Shown here: piece after piece, positions 9,649-19,767 of the stretch
How the letters are laid out: every line of letters begins with the position of its first letter
How positions within the stretch are numbered: position 1 is the first letter of the stretch
Assembly: GCA_022360775.1 (NCBI GenBank)
Contig: JAKSCD010000200.1
Coordinates: 1 to 35,900, forward strand
Length of the DNA: 35,900 bases
From: Sneathiellales bacterium
GTDB lineage: Bacteria; Pseudomonadota; Alphaproteobacteria; Sneathiellales; Sneathiellaceae
Direction: 5' to 3'
Notes under the pieces: generated by a model
Database searches by the model: none
Seen by the model: only the letters and a program-made list of their open reading frames with translations
Told to the model about the DNA's origin: nothing
Program-made: the position numbers and the translations under genes

Positions 9649-10725
9649 ATGAAATTCAAATCCATGATTTCTCTGGCAAGTGCAGTAGCCGTGGCTGGCT
9701 CACTGTTTGCCGGAATTGCATCAGCTGAAGACAAAGTGGGTTTTGTCTATGTTGGTCCTGTTGGTGACCATGGCTGGACATATCGCCACGATATTGGTCG
9801 TCAGGCTGTTCAGAAAGCCCTTGGCGATAAAGTAAAAACCACATTTGTTGAAAGTGTGAAGGAAGGCCCTGACTCTGAACGGGTTATCCGTCAGATGGCT
9901 GCTGATGGTCATAAAGTGATCTTTACCACATCGTTTGGCTTCATGAACCCGACCCTTAAAGTGGCCAAGCAGTTCCCGAACGTTAAGTTTGAGCATGCTA
10001 CTGGCTACAAGCGTTCAAAGAATGTCAGCACCTATTCAGGCCGGTTCTACGAAGGCCGCTATGTGGTGGGTAAGATTGCCGGTAAAATGACGAAAACAAA
10101 TGTCATCGGCTATGTGGGCTCTTTCCCAATTCCGGAAGTTGTCCGCGGCATCAACGCCACGGCACTGGCTGCAAAAAGCGTCAATCCTGATATTCAGATC
10201 AAGGTTGCCTGGGTGAACACATGGTATGATCCGGGCAAGGAAGGCGATGCTGCCAAAGCATTGATCGACCAGGGCGCTGATATCATCTTGCAGCACACAG
10301 ACAGTCCTGCACCGCTTCAGGTTGCTGAATCCCGCGGCGTATGGGCTGTCGGTCAGGCATCCGACATGCATCACTTCGCACCAAAAGCTCAGCTGACAGC
10401 GATTATTGATAACTGGGATGGTTATTATGTTGCACGAACAAAAGCTGCACTGGACGGAAGCTGGAAATCTGCTGACACATGGGCAGGCCTGAAAACCGGC
10501 ATGGTTGAGCTTTCCAAATACAATGACGCTATTCCTGCTGATGTTGTCAAACTGGCGGAAGAAACCAGAAAAGGAATTATTGATGGTTCCGTAAAGCCTT
10601 TTGCCGGTCCGTTTAACAAACAGGACGGAACAGAGGCTGTCGCTGCTGGTAAAGAGCTGGATGACGGCACCCTGCTCGGCATGGATTGGTATGTGGAAGG
10701 TGTTCAGGGCAAGCTGCCCAAATAA
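9649..10725 (+). CDS. BMP/PnrA-family periplasmic binding protein of the purine importer
   Basis: Periplasmic receptor for the ABC importer, member of the Bmp/PnrA (Med) family, whose characterised members bind purine nucleosides or bases. The first ~26 residues form a Sec signal peptide ending ASA before EDKVGFVYVGP. There is no lipobox cysteine, so the protein should be soluble, unlike the lipoprotein members of the family. Typical segments are PVGDHGWTYRHD, KVIFTTSFGFMNPT and KAQLTAIIDNWDGYY. I start at the ATG at 9649, which has GAGGAGAG upstream, rather than at a TTG 18 bases earlier. It is the last importer gene and is followed by a strong terminator. Confidence 0.92.
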   Translation: MKFKSMISLASAVAVAGSLFAGIASAEDKVGFVYVGPVGDHGWTYRHDIGRQAVQKALGDKVKTTFVESVKEGPDSERVIRQMAADGHKVIFTTSFGFMNPTLKVAKQFPNVKFEHATGYKRSKNVSTYSGRFYEGRYVVGKIAGKMTKTNVIGYVGSFPIPEVVRGINATALAAKSVNPDIQIKVAWVNTWYDPGKEGDAAKALIDQGADIILQHTDSPAPLQVAESRGVWAVGQASDMHHFAPKAQLTAIIDNWDGYYVARTKAALDGSWKSADTWAGLKTGMVELSKYNDAIPADVVKLAEETRKGIIDGSVKPFAGPFNKQDGTEAVAAGKELDDGTLLGMDWYVEGVQGKLPK

Positions 10726-10751
10726 TCCCTTCTTAATCCAAATCTGATTTT

Positions 10752-10789
10752 AACCCTCGCCGGACTTGAACCTTTCGGCGGGGGTTTTT
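10752..10789 (+). terminator. Rho-independent terminator after the importer operon
   Basis: An 11-base arm AACCCTCGCCG pairs with CGGCGGGGGTT (one G-T pair) across a 13-base loop, and the arm runs into TTTTT. It lies between the binding-protein gene and the adenine deaminase gene. Only about 25 bases remain before the next start, so the downstream genes need read-through or a promoter inside this gap. Confidence 0.85.
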
Positions 10790-10791
10790 AG

Positions 10792-12988
<2,197 letters not shown>

Positions 12989-12992
<4 letters not shown>

Positions 12993-13441
12993 TGTACCCA
13001 CCAGAAGAGAGAGAACGGCGAGACCCTCGCCCTATCCGCATTCCAAATTTGATGATTGTTCAAATGGTTGACCGGTTTTATGAAAAGGTTCGGGCTCATT
13101 CAGAACTTGGACCAATTTTTGATGAGGCGATTGGCGATAACTGGGATAAGCATTTACCCATAATGTACCGCTTCTGGTCCTCTGTCCTGAATACGAGTGG
13201 ACAATATTCCGGTAATCCGATGCGCGTCCATATGCAGATCAAGCAAACGGTTATCCCTGAAAATTTTGGTCATTGGCTGTCCCTGTTCCAGGAAACACTT
13301 GAAGAGCTATTCTCCGATGATGATGTCGCCTTCATTTTCAAGAAAGCTGAAAACATTGCTCAAAGCCTGTCTCTTGGCATGTTTTACAACCCGGCAAGTC
13401 CGCATGCGATGCCTGTCCCCACAGGGACGGCGAACTCCTAA
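12989..13441 (+). CDS. Group III truncated hemoglobin
   Basis: Small heme protein of the group III 2-on-2 hemoglobins, 150 residues. The match is to the Campylobacter Ctb type: FYEKVRAHSELGPIFDEAIG, NWDKHLPIMYRFWSSVL, then GNPMRVHMQI with the probable proximal (F8) His81, and WLSLFQETL. An N-terminal basic stretch RERRDPRPIR precedes the globin core. It overlaps the desulfurase stop by 4 bp (ATGA; a second ATG follows at once), so it belongs to the adenine deaminase-desulfurase transcript. Proposed roles of this group concern oxygen or NO chemistry; why it sits with purine genes is unknown. It overlaps the convergent LysR gene tail-to-tail by 4 bp. Confidence 0.9.
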
Positions 13442-14331
13442 AACCCGTTTTTAAAAGCCTCCGCCAGAAATTCGACCATCAACCGGACTTTTGGCGGTGT
13501 CATCTGTCCATGCGGATGAATAACCGAGATGGGAACCGGTCTCGCGCGGCACTGTTTCAGAATTTCAATTAACGCCCCGGACCGCAGTTCCTCTTCCACT
13601 TCCCAGCGGGATTTCATAACTATCCCTTTTCCGGCAAGTGCCCAGTCACGCAAGACATCACTGTTATTGCTGTCAAGCGTTCCTGTAACAGGCAGTGTCA
13701 GATCTTTTTCACCATCTTGAAGGCGCCATTGAAACTGCGTTGAACCGGGAAATCTTAAAAGCAGACAATTATGACTGAGGAGGTCCTGCGGGGTTTGAGG
13801 GATCCCTTTTTCGGCAAGATAGTCCGGGGAGGCGCAGAAAACCCTAGGACTATCCCCCAGTTTTCGCATACGCATCGACGAATCCGGTAAGTCCGCAATT
13901 CGAATGGCAAGATCAATACCCTCGCCCACAATATCCACAAAACTGTCCGACAGAAGAAGGCGGACCTGCAGATCCGCATAATGTCTTTGAAAGTCCGGAA
14001 GTAATGGCGCGACATATCGGCGCCCGAAAACGATAGGCGCTGTAATACGCAAACTTCCGGACGGGTTATCTTTTCTGTAAGAAAGACTGGCCTCCGCATC
14101 CTCGACCTGTTTCAGGATGGTTTTACAATCCTCATGGTACCGGCGGGCCTCTTCGGTCGGGACAACCTGACGGGTTGTTCGATTAAGAAGCCGAACACCG
14201 ATCTGACTTTCCAGCCGGGCAATACGTGCACTTACAACGGCAGTTGAAACGCGAAGCTCCTGCCCTGCCTTTGAAAAACTGCCCTGCTCGACAACAGCAA
14301 CAAAAGTCGCCATATCCTGTAAGGTTGCCAT
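13438..14331 (-). CDS. LysR-family transcriptional regulator
   Basis: Transcription factor of 297 residues. The N-terminal winged helix-turn-helix covers about residues 5-62 (FVAVVEQGSFSKAGQ, then TAVVSARIARLESQIGVRLL, NRTTRQVVPTE), followed by a periplasmic-binding-protein-like effector domain (SGSLRITAPIVFGRRYVAPL). The sequence resembles the CrgA/AaeR-like subgroup. I start at the ATG at 14331; a TTG 57 bases further out would add an asparagine-rich tail of no family character. The gene is divergent from puuD with 138 bp between the starts, so puuD is the obvious candidate target and urate or another purine a candidate inducer (inference). Confidence 0.9.
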   Translation of the reverse strand: MATLQDMATFVAVVEQGSFSKAGQELRVSTAVVSARIARLESQIGVRLLNRTTRQVVPTEEARRYHEDCKTILKQVEDAEASLSYRKDNPSGSLRITAPIVFGRRYVAPLLPDFQRHYADLQVRLLLSDSFVDIVGEGIDLAIRIADLPDSSMRMRKLGDSPRVFCASPDYLAEKGIPQTPQDLLSHNCLLLRFPGSTQFQWRLQDGEKDLTLPVTGTLDSNNSDVLRDWALAGKGIVMKSRWEVEEELRSGALIEILKQCRARPVPISVIHPHGQMTPPKVRLMVEFLAEAFKNGF

Positions 14332-14469
14332 ATTGTCAAAATTAATTTGAAAGTTATTATTCTTTATATCATCTTCCAATATAATCAATTTACGTCAGAA
14401 TTGTCGATTGTGATTTTCCGGTACAAAACAAAAACAGGGCCGGTTCTGGGAAGAGAGTGGAGAGGACTA
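14332..14469. promoter_or_regulatory. Divergent lysR-puuD control region
   Basis: This AT-rich 138-bp region must hold both promoters. TCAAA-N5-TTTGA lies at 14336-14350, directly before the regulator's start codon, and CAATT-N8-AATTG at 14386-14403. Either could be a LysR site, but neither is a clean T-N11-A box. GAGTGGAGAGG serves puuD as its ribosome binding site. Confidence 0.45.
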
Positions 14470-15672
14470 ATGGGCATTGATCTGATGGAATGGCTGCATC
14501 TGGGCATTCGCTGGATCCATATCATCACCGGGATCGCCTGGATTGGCGCATCCTTTTACTTTATTTGGCTGGATATGAACCTGACATCCCCTGAAAAAGG
14601 TGGACGCAAGGATAAAGACGGTGTTGGCGGTGAACTATGGGCCATACATGGCGGAGGGTTCTACGAAGTTCAAAAATACCGCGTTGCGCCGCCTGCCCTT
14701 CCCGCACATCTGCACTGGTTCAAGTTTGAAGCCTATTTCACCTGGCTGAGTGGTTTTGTCCTGCTCACTCTTCTTTATTACTTTGGGGCGGAGATTTATC
14801 TCATAGACCGCGGTGTTGCAGACATTTCTTCTGATGCGGCAATCCTTATAGGCCTTGGTTCCCTTGTGGGTAGCTGGATCATCTATGATTTCCTTTGTAA
14901 AACCCCCTTGATCAGGCATCAGGGTGTTTTTGGCCTCGTCCTGTTTCTTCTTCTTACCCTGGCTGCATGGGGATTAAGTCAGGTTTTCAGCGGTCGCGGG
15001 GCCTTTATCCATGTCGGGGCCATTATTGGAACCATAATGGCTGCCAATGTGATGATGGTGATTATGCCGGGGCAACGCGCCCTTGTTGCTGCCGCTGAAA
15101 AAGAAGAAGAGCCGGATCCAACCCCTGGCCTGAAAGCCAAACAGCGATCCCTGCATAATAACTATTTTACGCTGCCTGTTCTGTTCATCATGATCAGCAA
15201 TCATTATCCGATGACATTCGGTCATGAATTCAGCTGGCTGGTCCTTGCAGCTATTTCCGCTGTTGGCGTTCTGGTTCGCCACTATTTCAATATGAAAAAT
15301 CAGGGCAAGGCAAAACAGGGCATGATCCTTCTGCCCATCGCATTTGTTTTGTTTTTCTTTATTGCCTGGGCAGCAACACCAAAAACGGAGGATCTCTCCG
15401 TGGGACCGCAAGTACCATTTGCCGCAGTCCAGCAGATTATTGAAAACCGCTGTGCAAGTTGTCATGCTGCCAAACCGACAAATGAGGATTTCGAGACAGC
15501 GCCTAAAGGTGTGAAGCTGGAAACCGCAGCGCAAATTGCACGGGAGAAAACGAGAATCCGGCAGCAAACTGTCGATACCGACGCAATGCCGCTTGGAAAC
15601 ATCACGGAGATGACGGAAGAGGAACGCAAGCTGGTTGGTCGCTGGATTGCGCAAGGAGCAAAAACTGACTGA
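14470..15672 (+). CDS. puuD: Membrane-bound urate hydroxylase with C-terminal cytochrome c domain
   Basis: PuuD oxidises urate to 5-hydroxyisourate in the inner membrane and passes electrons to a C-terminal c-type heme, so that the respiratory chain rather than free O2 with H2O2 release is used. The 400 residues contain about eight hydrophobic helices (WLHLGIRWIHIITGIAWIGA at the start, with conserved histidines), the family stretch LWAIHGGGFYEVQKYRV, then SNHYPMTFGH. After the membrane part comes a short cytochrome domain with CASCH (Cys328, Cys331, His332) and a likely Met373 ligand in DAMPLGN. I chose ATG 14470, where the family's N-terminus begins after a good ribosome site. It is divergent from lysR and ends at a strong terminator. 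Confidence 0.93.
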   Translation: MGIDLMEWLHLGIRWIHIITGIAWIGASFYFIWLDMNLTSPEKGGRKDKDGVGGELWAIHGGGFYEVQKYRVAPPALPAHLHWFKFEAYFTWLSGFVLLTLLYYFGAEIYLIDRGVADISSDAAILIGLGSLVGSWIIYDFLCKTPLIRHQGVFGLVLFLLLTLAAWGLSQVFSGRGAFIHVGAIIGTIMAANVMMVIMPGQRALVAAAEKEEEPDPTPGLKAKQRSLHNNYFTLPVLFIMISNHYPMTFGHEFSWLVLAAISAVGVLVRHYFNMKNQGKAKQGMILLPIAFVLFFFIAWAATPKTEDLSVGPQVPFAAVQQIIENRCASCHAAKPTNEDFETAPKGVKLETAAQIAREKTRIRQQTVDTDAMPLGNITEMTEEERKLVGRWIAQGAKTD

Positions 15673-15691
15673 ATAACCGCCAAAGAAAATA

Positions 15692-15721
15692 AAAGGGCCG
15701 CTTTTCATCAAGCGGCCCTTT
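15692..15721. terminator. Intrinsic terminator after puuD
   Basis: Perfect 12-base arms AAAGGGCCGCTT and AAGCGGCCCTTT enclose a 6-base loop, 20 bases after the puuD stop. The A- and T-rich ends allow function on both strands. It separates the purine block from the glycosyltransferase gene. Confidence 0.88.
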
Positions 15722-15748
15722 GCTTATAAAAGCATGAGGAGGCGGTTT

Positions 15749-16768
15749 ATGAGATTAATGCAAGCCATCGGCGGCGCCGGACATGGAGGCGCTGAAACTT
15801 TTTTCGTCAATCTTGCAGGAGCATTTCACCGGGCTGGATTTGAGCAGCTGGTGACGATGCGGGCGAATGAAACCCGAAAGCAGCAACTTATTGATCAGGG
15901 TCTTCACCCGACCGAGCTCAAATTCGGTGGGAAATTAGATATTTTTACGCAGCTGAAACTGAACTCACTTGCAAAAGACTTTAAGCCGGATATCTTTCTG
16001 GCTTGGATGTCGCGTGCGGCGGCGGCAGCCCCGAAAGGGAATTTCCCTAAGATCGCCCGCCTTGGTGGCTATTACAAAGTCAAATATTTCAGGAAATGTG
16101 ATTTTCTCGTCTGCAATACAGAAGAGATATGTGATTTTGTCATCCAGCAAGGATGGCCCTCAGATAAAATTCTCTATATTCCGAATTTCCTGACATGGCA
16201 GGATAGACCCGCGATTAAAAGATCGGAATTACAGACCCCGGAAGAGGCGCCTGTCCTTCTTTCCCTGGGGCGCCTTCATTACAACAAGGCAATGGATACC
16301 GCTTTGAAAGTGACCGCAAAACTGGAGGATACATTTCTCTGGATAGCAGGGGCTGGAGATCTTGAAAAGGATCTTAAATCTCAGGCAACCGATCTTGGAA
16401 TAATGGACCGGGTTCGGTTTTTAGGATGGCGAACCGATAAAGAAGCTCTCTTTGCTGCGGCAGATGTCTGTCTTTATCCTTCACGCATAGAACCCTTTGG
16501 TAATGTCACGCTTGATGCGTGGGCGTCAAAAACCCCTGTTGTCGCCGCTGCTTCTGCTGGCCCTGCAGCCTATATTCGCCATGGTGAAACAGGTCTGCTT
16601 GGTGAGATTGACAATGTTGAGGAACTGACCAGTCTCACACGGCAATTAATTGAGGATAAAAAACTGGCAGCCACTCTTATCGAAAATGGCCGCCAGGAAT
16701 ATGAAAGTAAATTCACCGGACAGGTTGCTGTCCAAAACTGGAAAACCCTCTTTGAACAGCTGACCTGA
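15749..16768 (+). CDS. GT4-family glycosyltransferase
   Basis: Cytoplasmic retaining glycosyltransferase with GT-B fold, 339 residues. The N-terminal acceptor domain begins QAIGGAGHGGAETFFVNLA. The C-terminal nucleotide-sugar domain has LLSLGRLHYNKAMD, IAGAGDLEKDL, RVRFLGWR and the family's E-x7-E site as EPFGNVTLDA, where the second Glu is Asp. ATG 15749 is preferred because GAGGAGG precedes it; another ATG lies 15 bases upstream. It stands alone between the puuD terminator and a convergent gene 7 bp away. Sugar and acceptor are not predictable; roles in lipopolysaccharide, capsule or other glycan synthesis are all possible. Confidence 0.85.
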   Translation: MRLMQAIGGAGHGGAETFFVNLAGAFHRAGFEQLVTMRANETRKQQLIDQGLHPTELKFGGKLDIFTQLKLNSLAKDFKPDIFLAWMSRAAAAAPKGNFPKIARLGGYYKVKYFRKCDFLVCNTEEICDFVIQQGWPSDKILYIPNFLTWQDRPAIKRSELQTPEEAPVLLSLGRLHYNKAMDTALKVTAKLEDTFLWIAGAGDLEKDLKSQATDLGIMDRVRFLGWRTDKEALFAAADVCLYPSRIEPFGNVTLDAWASKTPVVAAASAGPAAYIRHGETGLLGEIDNVEELTSLTRQLIEDKKLAATLIENGRQEYESKFTGQVAVQNWKTLFEQLT

Positions 16769-16775
16769 AGATAAT

Positions 16776-17552
16776 CTAGTGCCGGTAGTTGCTGCCTTTG
16801 CGATCAAGAATACGCAGCAATCCAGGCCATTCCAGCGTATCTTTGCTGCTCAGGCTTTTAAACTGCTCAAGTGCTGTTTCACAGACTTCCTCCGGCGGAA
16901 GGATAATTTCTGATCCACCACTTAAAGCTTCAATTTGGGACTGGCAGGCCTTTTCAAGATAATAGATCCGGCGGAACGCTTCCGCTGCAGAGGCGCCGAC
17001 AGTCAAAAGACCATGATTTCTCAGGATCATGGCAATGCTCTCTTCACCGAGGTCTCGAACAAGTCGTTCCCTTTCATCAAGATTAAGGGCAATCCCCTCA
17101 TATCCATGATAGGCGAGACGCTTGTAGAACATCAATGAATGTTGCGAAATAGGAAGAAGCCCCTGTTTCTGCGCAGAAACCGCCATACCGGCGGTTGTAT
17201 GGGTGTGCAAAACACAATCCACATCATGGCGTGCACCATGGATTGCACTATGAATAGTGTAACCTGCCGGATTAATGAAAAAGTCGGTCTCATCGAGAAC
17301 CTTGCCGTCTATATCGACCTTGACCAGGCTGGATGCTGTAATCTCATCAAAGAATAGGCCATACGGATTAATCAGAAACTGATCATGCGTTCCCGGAATA
17401 CGGGCTGAAATATGAGTGAAAATCAGATCGGTCATCCCGAAATGAGCAACCAGCTGGTAGCAGGCGGCAAGATCAACACGGGCTTGCCATTCTTCTTCCG
17501 AAACCTTGCCTTTTAAACTCGGTACCATTTGCGTAACTGTATCAACACCCAT
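16776..17552 (-). CDS. Class II aldolase/adducin-family protein
   Basis: Soluble protein of 258 residues with the class II aldolase/adducin fold. It has the zinc-binding histidines His116 and His118 in HTHTTAG and the later RNHGLLTVG. The phosphate/substrate loop reads FLINPYGLFFDEITASSLV. Where fuculose aldolase has its catalytic Glu, this protein reads NPAGYTIHSAIH, as in the adducin-like branch, so classical aldol chemistry is doubtful. AAGGAG precedes the ATG. It lies 26 bp downstream of the acyl-CoA dehydrogenase gene on the same strand, so the two are probably co-transcribed and act in one catabolic route. I cannot name the substrate. Confidence 0.87.
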   Translation of the reverse strand: MGVDTVTQMVPSLKGKVSEEEWQARVDLAACYQLVAHFGMTDLIFTHISARIPGTHDQFLINPYGLFFDEITASSLVKVDIDGKVLDETDFFINPAGYTIHSAIHGARHDVDCVLHTHTTAGMAVSAQKQGLLPISQHSLMFYKRLAYHGYEGIALNLDERERLVRDLGEESIAMILRNHGLLTVGASAAEAFRRIYYLEKACQSQIEALSGGSEIILPPEEVCETALEQFKSLSSKDTLEWPGLLRILDRKGSNYRH

Positions 17553-17578
17553 ATTCTAGCTCCTTATTTTTTCTTTAT

Positions 17579-18733
17579 TCAGGCTGATGCGGCTTTAATC
17601 AGGCTCCTCCCGATAACCATCTGCTGAATTTGAGTTGTTCCTTCATACAGACGAAGCAAACGCACGTCCCGATAGAACCGCTCAACTTTATATTCGGACA
17701 TATAGCCGGCTCCACCATGGATCTGGACAGCTTTATCAGCAATACGTCCAGCGGCTTCAGTTGTGAACATTTTACAGCAGGCTGCCAGCATGGAAATCTC
17801 TTCCCCGGCATCAAAACGCCGCGCCGCATCCAGTGTCATTGATTTTCCAGCATAAAGATCAGCCTGACTGTCTGCAAGCATTGCTTGTACCAGCTGGAAT
17901 TCACCAATTGCCTTTCCAAACTGCTTGCGTTCCGCTGCGTAATTAACGCCCTCTTGCAAAATACGTTCTGAAATACCCGTGGAGACAGAGCTCAGATGCA
18001 GACGGCCCCGATCGAGAACTTTCATGGCTGTATAGAAACCCTGCCCTTCCTCTCCGCCAAGCAATGTACTTGCCGGAACTCGGCAATCCTCAAAGATAAC
18101 ATCACTCGTTTTGGTGCCCCGCTGACCCATTTTGTCGTCCGCCTTGGCAATTGTGATACCTGGCGTTTTCGGATCCACTACAAAGGCTGAAACTCCGGAA
18201 GCTCCCTTTTTGTCGGGATCCGTTCTTGCCATTACGGTTAACATCCCGGCACGCAAGGCGTTGGTGATATAACGCTTGGTTCCGTTCAGGACATATTCAT
18301 CTCCATCTCGAATGGCAGTGGTCCTTAAGGACGCTGCATCCGATCCCGCATCCGGTTCTGTTAAACAGAAAGAAGAACTTATCTCTCCTGTCGCAAGCCT
18401 TGGCAGATATTGTTGTTTCTGCTCCTCGGTTCCTGTCATGACCAGGCCCTGACTGCCGATACCGACAGTCGTGCCGATTACAGAGCGAAAGGAAAGCGAC
18501 GCCTGGCAAAGCTCGTGAATAATTTCACATTCCTGCTCCATATTCAGGCCAATGCCGCCATACTCCTCCGGGATGGAAAGACCAAAGAGACCCATTTCCC
18601 GCATTTCCTGTATGATCTCTTCTGGAACTTCGTTGGTTTCTTCAACTGTATCTTCCGCAGGAACCAGCCGTTCACGAACCCAGCGGCTCACTGTTTCCTT
18701 CATCTGTGCGAAAGTTTCCTGATCCAATGCCAT
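17579..18733 (-). CDS. Acyl-CoA dehydrogenase
   Basis: FAD-dependent dehydrogenase of 384 residues, the usual length for short/medium-chain acyl-CoA dehydrogenases, forming a 2,3-double bond in an acyl-CoA and passing electrons to ETF. Visible are FGLSIPEEYGGIGL, the FAD and substrate segment CLTEPDAGSDAASLRT, the middle beta domain (YVLNGTKRYITNA), the helical domain AAERKQFGKAIGEFQLVQ, QIHGGAGYMSEYKVER, and the catalytic Glu364 in RLYEGTTQIQQ. AAGGAAA precedes the ATG. It is followed closely by the aldolase-like gene and preceded by the iclR-type gene, with two TRAP importers divergent. It may degrade a carboxylate brought in by them; this is inference. Confidence 0.93.
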   Translation of the reverse strand: MALDQETFAQMKETVSRWVRERLVPAEDTVEETNEVPEEIIQEMREMGLFGLSIPEEYGGIGLNMEQECEIIHELCQASLSFRSVIGTTVGIGSQGLVMTGTEEQKQQYLPRLATGEISSSFCLTEPDAGSDAASLRTTAIRDGDEYVLNGTKRYITNALRAGMLTVMARTDPDKKGASGVSAFVVDPKTPGITIAKADDKMGQRGTKTSDVIFEDCRVPASTLLGGEEGQGFYTAMKVLDRGRLHLSSVSTGISERILQEGVNYAAERKQFGKAIGEFQLVQAMLADSQADLYAGKSMTLDAARRFDAGEEISMLAACCKMFTTEAAGRIADKAVQIHGGAGYMSEYKVERFYRDVRLLRLYEGTTQIQQMVIGRSLIKAASA

Positions 18734-18820
18734 GGCATCTTTTCCTTATCTATACTTGTTTGTTTTTGTTGTTAGGTATTGTGCCGTCATAACGAAACAC
18801 ATTTGAGGGAGCAAGCCTGT

Positions 18821-19627
18821 TTAGGAAGGCCCGCACATGACTTCAACACCGCGCGCCAGAGCAACGAGTTGAGGGCCAATCTCTTCACGGAGTTTTTCTT
18901 CTGACACCAGATAGGCAGATCCACCGCAGTTAAAAGACATTAAATCACCATTACTACTGTCCCAGACAGGGACGCCAACTGCGCTTGTCGCCCGTTGCCA
19001 GTCACCACTTGAAATACAGAAACCGAAATCCTGATAGTCCCGCAAAGCCTGTTCAACGCCTGCTTTGATTCGGTCCCAGTCTCCACTGGATTCGCGCTTG
19101 ACATGATCCAGAAGGAAATCTCGTTCCTCTTCAGGCATCTTTGCCAGATAAGCCCGTCCCATGGAAGTCGTTGCGATGGGTATATAGGATCCCACCTCAA
19201 GAACCAGTGTACTGGAGATCGAACCACGCACAGCTTCTACGTACAGCATATTAAGCTTTTCTCTTGCGCCGAGTGCAACACTATACCCGGTTTGCTTGGC
19301 CATCTCACGCATGGCCGGGCAGGCAAAAAGGCGAAGCCGACTGTTTGCAAGGACAGTGTAACCCAAAGATAAAACAGCAGGTGAGGGCTCGTAACGTCCT
19401 ATATCTTCACGATGAATCAGATATCCAAGCTGAACAAGGGTATTCGTCAATCGTGACACAGTTGAGCGTGGAAGAGCTGTTCTTTTCGCAAGCTCGTTAT
19501 TTCCAACAGCCCCTTCGCCAGGTCTGAAGGCCCTCAGGACCTGTAACCCTCTGGCGAGTGAGGTCACAAAGTGACGGTCTTTTTCAGAATGCTCTTCAAC
19601 TATATCTTCAAACCGCTTCACTGACAT
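18821..19627 (-). CDS. IclR-family transcriptional regulator
   Basis: Transcription factor of 268 residues. The N-terminal winged helix-turn-helix lies at about 20-85 (FVTSLARGLQVLRAF, ELAKRTALPRSTVSRLTNTL), followed by the IclR effector domain (GYSVALGAREKLNMLYVE, IPIATTSMGRAYLA, GVPVWD). It resembles the PcaR/PobR subgroup, whose members often respond to aromatic or dicarboxylic acids. GGGAAG precedes the ATG. It is divergent from the first TAXI-TRAP module with 140 bp between the starts, and upstream of the dehydrogenase gene by 87 bp. The palindromic element before both TRAP modules is its most likely target. Confidence 0.92.
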   Translation of the reverse strand: MSVKRFEDIVEEHSEKDRHFVTSLARGLQVLRAFRPGEGAVGNNELAKRTALPRSTVSRLTNTLVQLGYLIHREDIGRYEPSPAVLSLGYTVLANSRLRLFACPAMREMAKQTGYSVALGAREKLNMLYVEAVRGSISSTLVLEVGSYIPIATTSMGRAYLAKMPEEERDFLLDHVKRESSGDWDRIKAGVEQALRDYQDFGFCISSGDWQRATSAVGVPVWDSSNGDLMSFNCGGSAYLVSEEKLREEIGPQLVALARGVEVMCGPS

Positions 19628-19678
19628 TTAGTCTTCCCGAAAATAATTTTTCTCAAAATTAGCCTTCAATAATAAAAC

Positions 19679-19717
19679 CTTGCAGAACAGTATTCTGCTA
19701 TGCAGAATATCCTTCTA
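19679..19717 (+). promoter_or_regulatory. Promoter/operator of the first TAXI-TRAP module (shared element, copy 1)
   Basis: Half-sites are regularly spaced: CAGAA (19683), TTCTG (19693), CAGAA (19703), TTCTA (19713), giving two CAGAA-N5-TTCTR palindromes 20 bp apart. The stretch 19679-19708 matches 27 of 30 bases of 23095-23124 before the second module. TTGCAG and CAGAAT, 17 bases apart, could be -35 and -10 boxes, so the site would overlap the promoter. The ATG is 59 bases downstream. IclR binding is inference from the divergent gene. Confidence 0.6.
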
Positions 19718-19767
19718 TTGAAGCAACGAGAAGAAAAAAAAGCTTCATATATAAATGGGAGGAACTC

